DNA of 64,000 bases, from NCBI GenBank assembly GCA_018241745.1, contig JAFEDG010000002.1, positions 1 through 64,000 of the forward strand. Reading direction: 5' to 3'. Source of the stretch: Pseudomonadota bacterium (GTDB lineage Bacteria; Pseudomonadota; Gammaproteobacteria; Burkholderiales; Casimicrobiaceae). The notes under the pieces were generated by a model. The model had not been told where the DNA came from, did no database searches, and saw only the letters and a program-made list of their open reading frames with translations. How positions within the stretch are numbered: the stretch's first letter is position 1; each line of letters starts with the position of its first letter. This document shows positions 35,929-44,948 of the stretch, one piece after another. The translations under genes were made by a program, and so were the position numbers.

Positions 35929-37200
35929 TCAGGGCAAAACGTGGTCGATCACGAGGCGAATATTCGCGCTGGACGAGGACAAAGGACCGATCTGGCCGAC
36001 GAGATCGCCGCTCGCCGGCGTCGCGATGCCGCCCTTCGCGACGCGCGCCTCGAGCACGACCGACGGGAACGCGGAGAGCGTCATGCCGGGCGCCATCGCG
36101 AGGCTGTCGTCGAGCGTGAACGCGCGCGGCAACTCGCGTGCCGCGAAGCGCAGCACCGCAAGCGGCATCCGCGGTCCGTTGACTGCGCGTGCAAATACGA
36201 ACACGACGTCGTCCGGATGCACGCGGCTCGCGAGCGACGGCGCGAGCTCGACGCGGCCTGTCAGCCGCGCCGTGCTTGCGGCTTGCGGCGGCGATGCGGG
36301 CGCCGCGTTCGTCGCCGCGTTCGGCGCCGTGGCAGGGGTGGCGGGCGGCGTGCCGGTCGTGTGCTCGAGCTCGGCGATGGCTGCGGCCACGTCCTTGGCG
36401 TCGTCGGTGCCCGGCGGGAGCTCCTGGGCCAGTGCGCGCCAGTAGCGGAGTGCCGCTTGCGGATCGCGCCGCTCGAGCGCCGCGCTGCCTGCGAGCGCGA
36501 GCGCCTTCCGATTCCTGGGGTCGATCGCGAGTGCCTTGTCCAATAGCTCGGCCGGCTTGCCGGCGAGCGACTGGCCCTGCGTCATCGCGAGCGCCTCCGC
36601 CCAGTCGGCGTACACATCCGCGTCGTCCGGGCCGCGCTGCGCGGCTTCCGCGTACGCACGTGCGGCGTCGTCGAAACGGCCGAGGCCTGCGTAGGAGCGC
36701 GCGAGGATCCTCCAGCCCTTGGGATCAGCCGGGTTGTCCTTCATCCGCTGCGCGAGTGTCGCGACCATGGCCTCGACCTGGGCCTGCGTCACCTGGCCGG
36801 TCGCCGGCGGTGCCTGCGTGGCGACCATCGCCGCGGGCCGGCCGAGCGCGAGGTACATGAGGGCCGCGGACAGGGGGATCAGCGCGACGAGCAGCAGCGC
36901 GACGTAGAACGGAGCGCGCGATTCGCGCGCCGCGGCCGGCGTCGCGGCCGGCGCGTCGATCTCCGCACCGAGCCTGTGCGCGAGCTCGTCGACTTCGCGC
37001 GCGTACTCGCCGGCGTCGAGCTCGCCCGCCGCGCGCTCCGCCTCGAGCTGGCGCTTCTGGTCGCGGAACAGCGCGACCGACGCAGTGCCGGCCGCTGGCG
37101 CCGTGCCGGGACGTCGGCGCAACAGCGCGACGACGAGCACGCCGAGCGTGACGATGATGATCGCCGTGGCGGAGATCCAGAACAGCAGCGGGGAGGACAT
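35929..37200 (-). CDS. ccmI: cytochrome c maturation protein CcmI
   Basis: CcmI (423 aa) is the apocytochrome c chaperone of System I. The first ~120 residues hold two membrane segments (LLFWISATAIIIVTLGVLVV and FYVALLLVALIPLSAALMYL) joined by a cytoplasmic leucine-zipper-like loop with LFRDQKRQLEAERAAGELDA. TPR repeats follow (NPADPKGWRILARSYAGLGR and onward) and then a C-terminal domain beginning LTGRVELAPSLASRV. It is separated from ccmA by about 8.5 kb and lies upstream rather than after ccmH. Confidence 0.9.
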   Translation of the reverse strand: MSSPLLFWISATAIIIVTLGVLVVALLRRRPGTAPAAGTASVALFRDQKRQLEAERAAGELDAGEYAREVDELAHRLGAEIDAPAATPAAARESRAPFYVALLLVALIPLSAALMYLALGRPAAMVATQAPPATGQVTQAQVEAMVATLAQRMKDNPADPKGWRILARSYAGLGRFDDAARAYAEAAQRGPDDADVYADWAEALAMTQGQSLAGKPAELLDKALAIDPRNRKALALAGSAALERRDPQAALRYWRALAQELPPGTDDAKDVAAAIAELEHTTGTPPATPATAPNAATNAAPASPPQAASTARLTGRVELAPSLASRVHPDDVVFVFARAVNGPRMPLAVLRFAARELPRAFTLDDSLAMAPGMTLSAFPSVVLEARVAKGGIATPASGDLVGQIGPLSSSSANIRLVIDHVLP

Positions 37201-37230
37201 GCGGCGGCGAGAGGGTGAAGCGCGGCTCGC

Positions 37231-37236
37231 ATTATA
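37231..37236 (-). promoter_or_regulatory. -10 box upstream of ccmI
   Basis: On the minus strand a perfect TATAAT (37231-37236) lies 31 bases before the ccmI ATG. The best -35 at 17-base spacing is ACGGCA, a poor match. Transcription would begin near 37224 and could cover ccmI, the TPR/barrel gene and the FecR gene. Confidence 0.5.
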
Positions 37237-37263
37237 GCGGCCGGGACCGGGGCTGCCGTGGCG

Positions 37264-38610
37264 TCAGCGGCGGAACACGTAGTCGGGCAAGGCCGTCGCG
37301 ATGGCCGGGAACACCATGATCAGCGCCACGGCGACGAACATCAGCGCCACGAACGGGAGGACGCCCAGCACGACCGCGCGCAGCGGAATGTCGGGCGCGA
37401 TGTTGCGGATGACGAACAGGTTGAGGCCCACCGGCGGATGGATGAGCCCCATCTCCATCACCACCGTCATCAGCACGCCGAACCAGATGAGGTCGAAGCC
37501 TGCCGCCTTGAGCGGTGGCAGCACGATCGGTGCGGTCATCAGGATGATCGACACCGGCGGCAGGAAGAAGCCGAGCACGATGACGAACGCGAGGATCGCG
37601 ACGAGCAGCAGCCAGGGCGCGAGGTGCAGCGCGACGATGTACTCCGCGGCGGACTGCGAGATGCGCAGGTAGCTCATCACGTACGAGAAGAACAGCGACA
37701 TGCCGATGATGAACATCAGCATCGTCGACTCGCGCAGCGTTCCCGCGAGGATCGGCTTCACGTCGCGCGGCCGCCACACGCCGTACACGGCGGCGATCAG
37801 CAGCAGCGCGAGCACGGCGCCCAGGCCGGCCGTCTCGGACGGCGTCGCATAGCCGCCATACAGCGCGACCATGACGCCGATCAGCAGCACGACGAACGGC
37901 AGCACGCGCGGCAGCAGCGCGACCCTCTCGCGCAACGAATAGTCGCGCGCATCGACGTGCGCACTGCGTGCGCCGCCGGCCGCGTAGGCGGCGAGCGCAG
38001 CGTGGTGCTCGCGCCGGTACTGCCACGCCGCATAGCCGGCGAACAGCGCGACCAGCAGCAGGCCGGGACCGATGCCGGCGAGGAACAGCCGGCCGAGGGA
38101 GACCTCGGCTGCCACCGAGTACAGGATCATCGTGATCGACGGCGGCAGCAGGATCCCCAGCGTGCCGCCGGCCGCGATGATGCCTGCGGCGAAGCCGGGC
38201 GAGTAGCCGCGCTTGCGCATCTCCGGAATGCCGGCGCTGCCGATCGCCGAGCACGTGGCCGGGCTCGAGCCCGCCATGGCCGCGAACAGCGCGCACGTGA
38301 ACACGTTGGCGATGCCAAGGCCGCCGGGAATGCGCTGCATCCACGCGTGCATCGCGAGGTAGAGATCGCGGCCGGCGTTCGAGCGGCCGATCGCGGCACC
38401 CTTCAGGATGAACAACGGAATCGACAGCAGCGTGATGCTCGCCATCTCCTCGTAGACGTTCTGCGTCACGGTGTCGAGCGACGCGGCCGGCATGAACAGC
38501 GCCATGAACGTCAGCGCGACGAAGCCGAGCGCGAACGCGATCGGCATGCCGGAGAACATCACGACCAGCGTCGCGACGAGGAACAGCACGCCGATCGCCA
38601 GCACGCTCAT
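37264..38610 (-). CDS. dctM: TRAP transporter large permease (DctM family)
   Basis: A 448-residue membrane protein that forms the sodium-coupled transport channel of a TRAP system. About 12 membrane segments are visible with family motifs GMPIAFALGFVAL, FAAMAGSSPATCSAIG, AAGGTLGILLPPSITMILY and GLIHPPVGLNLFVI. The start is ATG 38610 overlapping the dctQ stop; the longer frame is a shadow of dctQ. Substrate is probably a small organic acid. Confidence 0.93.
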   Translation of the reverse strand: MSVLAIGVLFLVATLVVMFSGMPIAFALGFVALTFMALFMPAASLDTVTQNVYEEMASITLLSIPLFILKGAAIGRSNAGRDLYLAMHAWMQRIPGGLGIANVFTCALFAAMAGSSPATCSAIGSAGIPEMRKRGYSPGFAAGIIAAGGTLGILLPPSITMILYSVAAEVSLGRLFLAGIGPGLLLVALFAGYAAWQYRREHHAALAAYAAGGARSAHVDARDYSLRERVALLPRVLPFVVLLIGVMVALYGGYATPSETAGLGAVLALLLIAAVYGVWRPRDVKPILAGTLRESTMLMFIIGMSLFFSYVMSYLRISQSAAEYIVALHLAPWLLLVAILAFVIVLGFFLPPVSIILMTAPIVLPPLKAAGFDLIWFGVLMTVVMEMGLIHPPVGLNLFVIRNIAPDIPLRAVVLGVLPFVALMFVAVALIMVFPAIATALPDYVFRR

Positions 38611-39095
38611 CGCGGTCGCTCCCCGCCGCGGGTGACGATCTGCAGCAGCACCTGCAGCGCGAGCAACGTCATGCCTGCCGCCATCAGGCCATACGGTATG
38701 GCAAGCGGCGGGGCGAACGTCGAGCCGGTGGTGGCGCCGTCGCGGAATGCCTCGTGCCACAGCGCCCACGACTTCCAGGCGAAGAACGCGCAGAACACGA
38801 ACGTCAGCACGTCGACGACGCGCCGGCGCCACGCGTTGACGCGCGGCGACAGGTAGCCGGCGATCGCGTCGATGCCGACGTGCCCGCGTTGCGACTGAAC
38901 CCACGCGCCACACAGGAACGTGGCGCCGGTCAGGCAGAACACCGCGATCTCGTCCTGCCAGTCGGTGGCCATGTGGAACAGGTAACGCGTGACGACGCTC
39001 GACGTCAGTACCAGCGCGGCTGCAAGCAGCGCGAGCATGCCCACGCCCACCGCGAGGCGGTTGACGACGGCGAGGAGGCGGGCAAGTGCGTCCAT
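38607..39095 (-). CDS. dctQ: TRAP transporter small permease (DctQ family)
   Basis: A 162-residue protein with four membrane segments that pairs with DctM. The family pattern is seen in TRYLFHMATDWQDEIAVFCL and WVQSQRGHVGIDAI. ATG 39095 (MDALARLLAVVNRLAVG) is chosen; GTG 39110 would add five residues and neither has a clear ribosome-binding site. It lies 73 bases after dctP. Confidence 0.9.
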   Translation of the reverse strand: MDALARLLAVVNRLAVGVGMLALLAAALVLTSSVVTRYLFHMATDWQDEIAVFCLTGATFLCGAWVQSQRGHVGIDAIAGYLSPRVNAWRRRVVDVLTFVFCAFFAWKSWALWHEAFRDGATTGSTFAPPLAIPYGLMAAGMTLLALQVLLQIVTRGGERPR

Positions 39096-39168
39096 CTGAG
39101 TTCGATGCACAACACGACGTGCGGCGGCGGGCCCGCGCAGGCCCGCGCCGCGACGCGTGCGCGAACGA

Positions 39169-40197
39169 TCAGCTGATCAGCTTCTCGGCACCCGCGAGGA
39201 GCTTGGCGCAGGTCTCGCTGCGGCTCGCGTAGTCCTTCCACGCCGGCCGCGCGAGCGCCTGCCACTGCTTCAGCGTCGCGTCGTCGAGGTCGTGCACCTT
39301 GGCGCCGGCCTTTTCGTAGACCTTGGCCACCGCCTGGTCGTCGGCACGCGCGCCCTGCAGCGCGAATGCCTCCATCTCGGCGCCGACGGCCATGATCGCG
39401 TCCTGCTGCGCCTTGGGCAGCTTGTCGAAGACGTCCTTCGACATCAGCAGCGGCTCGAGCATGAACCAGTACGCGCGACCGCGGCCGGTCGTCAGGTTCT
39501 TGGCCAGCTCCTCCAGGCGGAACGAGATCAGGCTCGTGGACGACGTCATCGCCGCGTCCATCGCCCCCGTTTGCATCGCCGCGTAGATCTCGTTGGACGG
39601 CAGCGAGATCACCGCCGCGCCTGCGTCCTTCAGCATCATGTCCATCTCGCGGCTGCCGCCGCGCACCTTCATGCCCTTGGCGTCCGCCGGCGTGACGAGC
39701 GGCTTCGAGCGGCTGGCGACGCCGCCCGCCTGCCAGATCCACGAGACGATGACGATGCCCTTGTCGTTGAGCACCTTCGTGAAGAGCTTGCCGACGTCCG
39801 CGGTCTTCCACTGGCTGCCGATGTCGTACGACGGCACCAGCGCGGGCATCAGCCCGATGTTGACCTCCGGCACCTCGCCCCCCGCGTACGACACCGGGAA
39901 CAGCGACAGGTCCAGCGCACCCTTGCGCATCGCGCCGAACTGCGCGTTCGTCTTCATCAGCGACGAGTTCGGGTAGACCTGGAACTTGAGCGCGCCGTTG
40001 GTGCGGCGCGTGACCTCGTCCCCGAAGCGGTGGCACAGCCGGTCGCGGAAATCGCCGGTGTCGCCGGTAGCGCCCGGGAACTGGTGCGAGATCTTGAGCG
40101 TGGTCGCGTCGGCTGCATGAGCGCCGCGCGAGCCGGCGATGGCGAGCGGCAGCGCTGCGAGCGAAGCGCCGACGACGCGGCGACGTAGATGGTCCAT
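39169..40197 (-). CDS. dctP: TRAP transporter substrate-binding protein (DctP family)
   Basis: A 342-residue periplasmic receptor that captures the substrate for DctQM. A twin-arginine-like or Sec signal (MDHLRRRVVGASLAALPLAI) precedes the mature domain. DctP features are FGDEVTRRTNGALKFQVYPN, AMQTGAMDAAMTSS and the conserved RGGSREMD segment with the carboxylate-binding arginine of the family. First gene of the three-gene operon; GGAGGAAA precedes the start. Confidence 0.92.
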   Translation of the reverse strand: MDHLRRRVVGASLAALPLAIAGSRGAHAADATTLKISHQFPGATGDTGDFRDRLCHRFGDEVTRRTNGALKFQVYPNSSLMKTNAQFGAMRKGALDLSLFPVSYAGGEVPEVNIGLMPALVPSYDIGSQWKTADVGKLFTKVLNDKGIVIVSWIWQAGGVASRSKPLVTPADAKGMKVRGGSREMDMMLKDAGAAVISLPSNEIYAAMQTGAMDAAMTSSTSLISFRLEELAKNLTTGRGRAYWFMLEPLLMSKDVFDKLPKAQQDAIMAVGAEMEAFALQGARADDQAVAKVYEKAGAKVHDLDDATLKQWQALARPAWKDYASRSETCAKLLAGAEKLIS

Positions 40198-40429
40198 GCG
40201 TTTCCTCCTGATTGATGGGGCCGGGCTCGACGCGCGCCTGCGAAGTCTTGCCGCTCCGGCGATGGCGCGCTGGCCGCCATTGTAGGGGCAATGACGGCGC
40301 GCGCGTCAGGTGCGCCGCAGCGTCGCGTCGACGCTGCGGTGGCAGGCGCTGCGTCCCGCAATGCAACAAGCGTCGCGCCGAGCGATCGTTTATCATCGCA
40401 GCAACTTCCCGCGGTGCCCGTCCCGTCCC

Positions 40430-42724
40430 ATGGCAGACATTCACGACTTGCGCGCAGCGTCGCTCGAATATCATCGGGCGGCGCCGCCCGGCAAGATTTC
40501 CGTTGCCCCCACGAAGCAGCTTTCCAACCAGCGTGACCTCGCGCTCGCGTACTCGCCCGGCGTCGCCGCGGCGTGCGACGAGATCGTCCGCGACCCGGCG
40601 GAAGCGTTCAAGCTCACGGCTCGCGGCAACCTGATCGGCGTCGTCACCAACGGCACCGCGGTGCTGGGCCTCGGCTCGATCGGGCCTCTCGCCGGCAAGC
40701 CGGTGATGGAAGGCAAGGCGGTGCTGTTCAAGAAGTTCGCCGGGATCGACTGCTTCGACATCGAGCTCGACGCGATGGACCCCGACAAGCTCGTCGACGT
40801 CATCTGCGCGCTCGAGCCCACGTTCGGTGGCATCAACCTCGAGGACATCAAGGCGCCCGAGTGCTTCTACGTCGAGCGCAAGTGCCGCGAGCGGATGAAG
40901 ATCCCGGTCTTCCACGACGACCAGCACGGCACCGCGATCATCGTGGGCGCCGCGGTGCTGAACGGCCTGCGCGTCGTCGGCAAGGAGCTGCACGACGTCA
41001 AGCTCGTCGCGTCCGGCGCGGGCGCGGCCGCGCTCGCGTGCCTCGACCTGTTGGTCTCGCTCGGCATCCCGCGCAAGAACATCTGGGTCACGGACATCGC
41101 CGGCGTCGTCTACGAGGGCCGCACCGAGCTGATGGACGACAACAAGGCGCGCTACGCGCAGCCGACGTCGGCGCGCACGCTCGCGGAACTGATGCCCGGC
41201 GCCGACATCTTCCTGGGCCTCTCCGCCGGCGGCGTGCTGAAGCCCGAGTACCTGAAGTCGATGGCCGCCAAGCCGCTGGTGCTCGCGCTCGCCAACCCGA
41301 CGCCGGAAATCATGCCGGACGTCGCCAAGGAAGCGCGGCCCGACGCGATCATCGCCACCGGCCGCTCGGACTTCCCCAACCAGGTCAACAACGTCCTCTG
41401 CTTCCCGTTCATCTTCCGCGGCGCGTTGGACGTCGGCGCCACGACGATCAACGAGGCGATGAAGCTCGCGTGCGTGCGCGCGATCGCCGACCTCGCGATG
41501 GCGGAGCAGAGCGACATCGTTGCCGCGGCCTACCAGATCGAGAACCTGCGCTTCGGCCCCGAGTACCTGATCCCCAAGCCGTTCGACCCGCGCCTCATCG
41601 TGCAGATCGCGCCCGCCGTCGCCAAGGCCGCGATGGACTCCGGCGTCGCCACCCGACCGATCGAGGACTTCGCGGCGTATCGCGACAAGCTGATGCAGTT
41701 CGTCTACCACTCGGGCTTCCTGATGCGGCCGATCTTCGCGGCCGCCAAGAAGGCGCCCAAGCGGATCGTCTACGCGGAAGGCGAGGACGAGCGGGTGCTG
41801 CGTGCCGTGCAGGTCGTGGTCGACGAGAAGCTCGCGCGGCCCATCCTCGTCGGGCGGCCCGCCGTGCTCGAGCAGCGGATCGAACGCTTCGGCCTGCGCC
41901 TCAAGCCGGGCGCCGATTTCGAGGTCATCAACCCGGATTACGACAACCGCTACCGCGAGTACTGGACGGAGTACTACCGGCTGACCGCGCGGCGCGGCGT
42001 GTCCCAGCAATACGCCAAGATCGAGATGCGGCGGCGGCACACGCTGATCGGATCGATGATGATCCATCGCGGCGAGGCTGACGGCATGCTGTGCGGCACG
42101 TTCGGCACGCATGCGCTGCACCGCCAGTACATCGACCAGGTGATCGGCCTGCGCCGCGGCGTCAAGACGTACGCCGCGATGAACGCGCTGATGCTGCACG
42201 ACCTGACGCTGTTCATCGCCGACACGTACGTGAACTACGACCCGACGGCCGAGCAGCTGGCGGAGATCACGTTGCTCGCCGCCGAGGAGATCCGGCGCTT
42301 TGGCATCACGCCCAAGGTCGCACTGCTGTCGCATTCGAGCTTCGGCTCGAGCGACTTCCCGTCGGCGCGCAAGATGCAGCAGGTGCTGGGTCTCGTGAAC
42401 CAGTTGGACCCGGAGCTCGAGATCGAAGGCGAGATGCACGGGGACGCGGCCCTGGACGAGGCGGTGCGGATCGCGACGTTCCCGGGCGCGCGGCTCAAGG
42501 GCCCGGCCAACCTGCTGATCTGCCCGACGCTCGACTCCGCGAACATCGCGTTCAACCTGCTCAAGATGGCGGGCTCGAGCGGCATCACGCTCGGGCCCAT
42601 GCTGCTGGGCGTGGCCAAGCCCGTGCACATCCTGACGCCGTCCGCCACCGTGCGCCGCATCGTCAACATGACGGCGCTTACGGTCGTGGATGCGATCGCC
42701 GACCGCCAGGCGGTACTGCTCTAA
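40430..42724 (+). CDS. maeB: NADP-dependent malic enzyme (fused to phosphotransacetylase-like domain)
   Basis: A 764-residue enzyme converting malate to pyruvate with NADPH production. The malic-enzyme part (about 1-430) has YSPGVAAAC, the catalytic-site segment [14 protein letters not shown] and the nucleotide fold [20 protein letters not shown]. The C-terminal ~330 residues resemble phosphate acetyltransferase and act in regulation in MaeB-type enzymes. A TATCAT box at 40391-40396 may be its -10. It diverges from the TRAP operon, whose C4-acid-type substrate could feed it; that link is inferred. Confidence 0.94.
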   Translation: MADIHDLRAASLEYHRAAPPGKISVAPTKQLSNQRDLALAYSPGVAAACDEIVRDPAEAFKLTARGNLIGVVTNGTAVLGLGSIGPLAGKPVMEGKAVLFKKFAGIDCFDIELDAMDPDKLVDVICALEPTFGGINLEDIKAPECFYVERKCRERMKIPVFHDDQHGTAIIVGAAVLNGLRVVGKELHDVKLVASGAGAAALACLDLLVSLGIPRKNIWVTDIAGVVYEGRTELMDDNKARYAQPTSARTLAELMPGADIFLGLSAGGVLKPEYLKSMAAKPLVLALANPTPEIMPDVAKEARPDAIIATGRSDFPNQVNNVLCFPFIFRGALDVGATTINEAMKLACVRAIADLAMAEQSDIVAAAYQIENLRFGPEYLIPKPFDPRLIVQIAPAVAKAAMDSGVATRPIEDFAAYRDKLMQFVYHSGFLMRPIFAAAKKAPKRIVYAEGEDERVLRAVQVVVDEKLARPILVGRPAVLEQRIERFGLRLKPGADFEVINPDYDNRYREYWTEYYRLTARRGVSQQYAKIEMRRRHTLIGSMMIHRGEADGMLCGTFGTHALHRQYIDQVIGLRRGVKTYAAMNALMLHDLTLFIADTYVNYDPTAEQLAEITLLAAEEIRRFGITPKVALLSHSSFGSSDFPSARKMQQVLGLVNQLDPELEIEGEMHGDAALDEAVRIATFPGARLKGPANLLICPTLDSANIAFNLLKMAGSSGITLGPMLLGVAKPVHILTPSATVRRIVNMTALTVVDAIADRQAVLL

Positions 42725-42788
42725 GCGGCGGCCACCGACAGCGCGGTGCGACGTCCGCCGACGGACGGCGTGCGCTCGTTGCCGCACG

Positions 42789-42817
42789 ATGGGACCTCAA
42801 CTATCGGGAGGTCCCAT
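42789..42817 (+). promoter_or_regulatory. hairpin hiding the ribosome-binding site and start codon
   Basis: A perfect 10-bp inverted repeat (42789-42798 with 42808-42817, 9-base loop) contains most of the GGGAGG ribosome-binding site (42806-42811) and the first two bases of the ATG at 42816. Folded RNA would block initiation, so this is a candidate translational switch or RNA thermometer. Confidence 0.5.
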
Positions 42818-43316
42818 GAGCACGACACAGACCCAACGCGACGACCACGCAGCCACGTGGAAGTCGATCGAGGACGCGCGGATCGGCTTCGTCGCCACAT
42901 TCGGCAAGGACGCGGCGCCGCGGGCGCGCCCGCTGACGACCCAGAAGGCGGATCAGGGCACGCTGTGGTTCTTCATCGACCGTCACGGTGAGTTGGCCGA
43001 CGAAATCGCCGCCGATCCCCGCGTGCTGCTGACGTACGCCGACACGTCGGCGAGCTTCTATGCGTCGATGACCGGGCGCGGGCACGTCAGCGTCGACCCG
43101 CAGAAGGCGCGCGAGCTGTGGAGCAAGATCGCCGAGGCGTGGTTTCCAGGTGGGCCCGAAGATCCCAAGCTCGGCCTGCTGCGCATCGACGTCGAGCACG
43201 GCGAGACCTGGGAGCCCACGACCAACAAGGTCGTCCAGTTCATGTCCATCGCAGCGGCGGCCATCACGCACACGCCCCCCAAGCACGAAGGCAAGCACAC
43301 GGAGTTCACCGCCTGA
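42816..43316 (+). CDS. pyridoxamine 5'-phosphate oxidase-fold protein (general stress protein 26-like)
   Basis: A 166-residue protein with the split-barrel flavin-binding fold. Typical segments are ARIGFVATFGKDAAPRARPL, TLWFFIDRHGELADEI and GRGHVSVDPQKARELW with WFPGGPEDPKLGLLRIDVEH. Such proteins bind FMN or related cofactors; a specific reaction cannot be assigned. ATG 42816 has a GGGAGG ribosome-binding site; ATG 42789 is in frame but has none. Its start lies in the hairpin described above. Confidence 0.85.
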   Translation: MSTTQTQRDDHAATWKSIEDARIGFVATFGKDAAPRARPLTTQKADQGTLWFFIDRHGELADEIAADPRVLLTYADTSASFYASMTGRGHVSVDPQKARELWSKIAEAWFPGGPEDPKLGLLRIDVEHGETWEPTTNKVVQFMSIAAAAITHTPPKHEGKHTEFTA

Positions 43317-43323
43317 ACCTCCC

Positions 43324-43351
43324 AAGACAACCGGTGGCGATCGGGTAAAAT
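43324..43351 (+). promoter_or_regulatory. probable promoter of tRNA-Ser
   Basis: AAGACA (43324-43329) and TAAAAT (43346-43351) are spaced by 16 bases, 10 bases before the mature 5' end of the tRNA. Confidence 0.45.
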
Positions 43352-43361
43352 CGGCGCCACC

Positions 43362-43451
<90 letters not shown>

Positions 43452-43724
43452 GCGCTTGCACAAAACCTCCCTGCGGTCGCGCGTTCTTTGGAGGCACCAC
43501 AGCGCCCTGGCCACCCACGACGGTTCGACGCGCGGATGGCGGTGCAAGGTCGAGCGCGTTTGCTGGCCGCCCGTCATCCGGCGATTCGGAAACCGGCGCT
43601 TGCGCAATCGTTACGCTAGAATCGGCGCGCGACACACGCGAGGCAGCTTTGGCCAGGCGGGTCGGCCTGCGACACGGGCCAACGCCGATCGGCGTCGCGG
43701 CCGATACCCGCGGAGGTCAAGTTC
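43452..43724. other. spacer between tRNA-Ser and pentapeptide gene
   Basis: The 273-base stretch holds no supported gene. TAGAAT at 43617-43622 could be a -10 box, but no -35 fits. A GCGGAGGTCAAG ribosome-binding site closes it. No attachment-site duplication of the tRNA 3' end is seen nearby. Confidence 0.4.
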
Positions 43725-44930
43725 ATGCACCGGTTATTGTCCATCGCGAGCCTCCTGTCGGCCGTCACGTTGTGCCTCCTGGCGCCGGCATACGCTGCCG
43801 ACGCTCCGACGACACCTGCGGACGACCCGCTTCTCCCTTGCGAGGTCTACCAGGCCCAAACCAACTACCTCGCACCTTACTACTGCCACGACCGGTCCCT
43901 GGCCAATGCCAACCTTGCGGGCCGGGACCTCACCCGGGCGCTGCTCGAACGCACCAACCTGGCGGGCGCGGACCTGTCACGCGCGAACCTTGCGTTCGCG
44001 GAAATCCGGTGCAGTGACCTGTCCAACGCGAACCTTGCGAACGCTTACTCGGTCCGTGCGTCGTACCAAGGCTCCTTTCTCGCCTTTGCCAATTTCACCG
44101 ATGCCGACCTGACCGGTATCGTCATCGGCGATGCCCCGTGCAGGCCCACCTACAACATCCGCACCACCGTGCTGGTCGGCGTCAACATGACGCGAGCGCG
44201 GTTGCAGGAATCTACATTCGTTGCATGGCGCAAGCCGCTGCCATACATGGGTGGTTTTGGTGACTACCCCCAATATCAAATGCTGGAGATGCGCCGCGCC
44301 AACTTGAGCGGCGCCAACGCGCTTAAGGTCAGGTTCATGCAGACCGATCTTCGGTTGTCCAGCTTCCCAGGCGCAGCATTCAACTTTGTCGACTTCATCG
44401 GTTCCGACCTGTCCTGTTCCGACTTCAGCAACTCGATATGGACCAAATCGACCGTGTACCAAGGCGTGATGGCGGGCGCCGATTTCTCGGGCGCCGATTT
44501 GCGGACCGCCCGCTTCCCGGATGCACAGATGACGGGCGCCATCTTCGTCGGTGCCAATCTGGATGGCGCGGCATTCGACGGTGCGGGCCTGACCTACGCC
44601 GATTTCACCGGGGCGAACATCGGTGGCGCCAATTTCCGCAATGCCAACCTGCAGGGCGCGACCTGGGTCGACGGTACGAAGTGCATGGAAGGATCGTTTG
44701 GTGAGTGCAAGACCACGGGCAATGCCATGCCGCCGGACCCCAATGCATCCGCCGACGTGCCGCGAGGGGCGGCTTACCTGACTTGGAGTCTTGCCGACTC
44801 CCCGAACGACCCTGAAGGGGCCGCCCTGTTTTACGACTGTCCGTATTCCCGGGCCGACTATTCGGAGCGACCGATTCCACCCCAGTGCGTCCAGGACTGC
44901 AGTTCCCGTGGCCCGGACAACCAGCGATAA
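43725..44930 (+). CDS. secreted pentapeptide-repeat protein 1
   Basis: A 401-residue exported protein. The signal peptide (MHRLLSIASLLSAVTLCLLA, cleavage after YAA) is followed by several blocks of A(D/N)LXX repeats (about residues 60-135, 180-215, 235-310), e.g. NLAGADLSRANLAFAE and ADFSGADLRTARF, which should fold into right-handed quadrilateral beta-helices. Ten cysteines outside the signal peptide are conserved with the downstream paralogue, unusual for this repeat class and consistent with periplasmic disulfides. The base composition is somewhat less GC-rich than its neighbours. Function unknown. Confidence 0.85.
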   Translation: MHRLLSIASLLSAVTLCLLAPAYAADAPTTPADDPLLPCEVYQAQTNYLAPYYCHDRSLANANLAGRDLTRALLERTNLAGADLSRANLAFAEIRCSDLSNANLANAYSVRASYQGSFLAFANFTDADLTGIVIGDAPCRPTYNIRTTVLVGVNMTRARLQESTFVAWRKPLPYMGGFGDYPQYQMLEMRRANLSGANALKVRFMQTDLRLSSFPGAAFNFVDFIGSDLSCSDFSNSIWTKSTVYQGVMAGADFSGADLRTARFPDAQMTGAIFVGANLDGAAFDGAGLTYADFTGANIGGANFRNANLQGATWVDGTKCMEGSFGECKTTGNAMPPDPNASADVPRGAAYLTWSLADSPNDPEGAALFYDCPYSRADYSERPIPPQCVQDCSSRGPDNQR

Positions 44931-44948
44931 GGCCCTGGAACGAAAGCG

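Noticed and set aside
32909-36445. 1178-codon open frame on the plus strand
   Set aside because: Antisense to the FecR, TPR/barrel and ccmI genes, which have signal peptides and clear domains; low-complexity Arg/Glu composition.
39005-42787. 1260-codon open frame on the minus strand
   Set aside because: Antisense to maeB and dctP. Long antisense frames are expected in high-GC coding DNA; the translation is Arg/Asp/His-rich with no domain.
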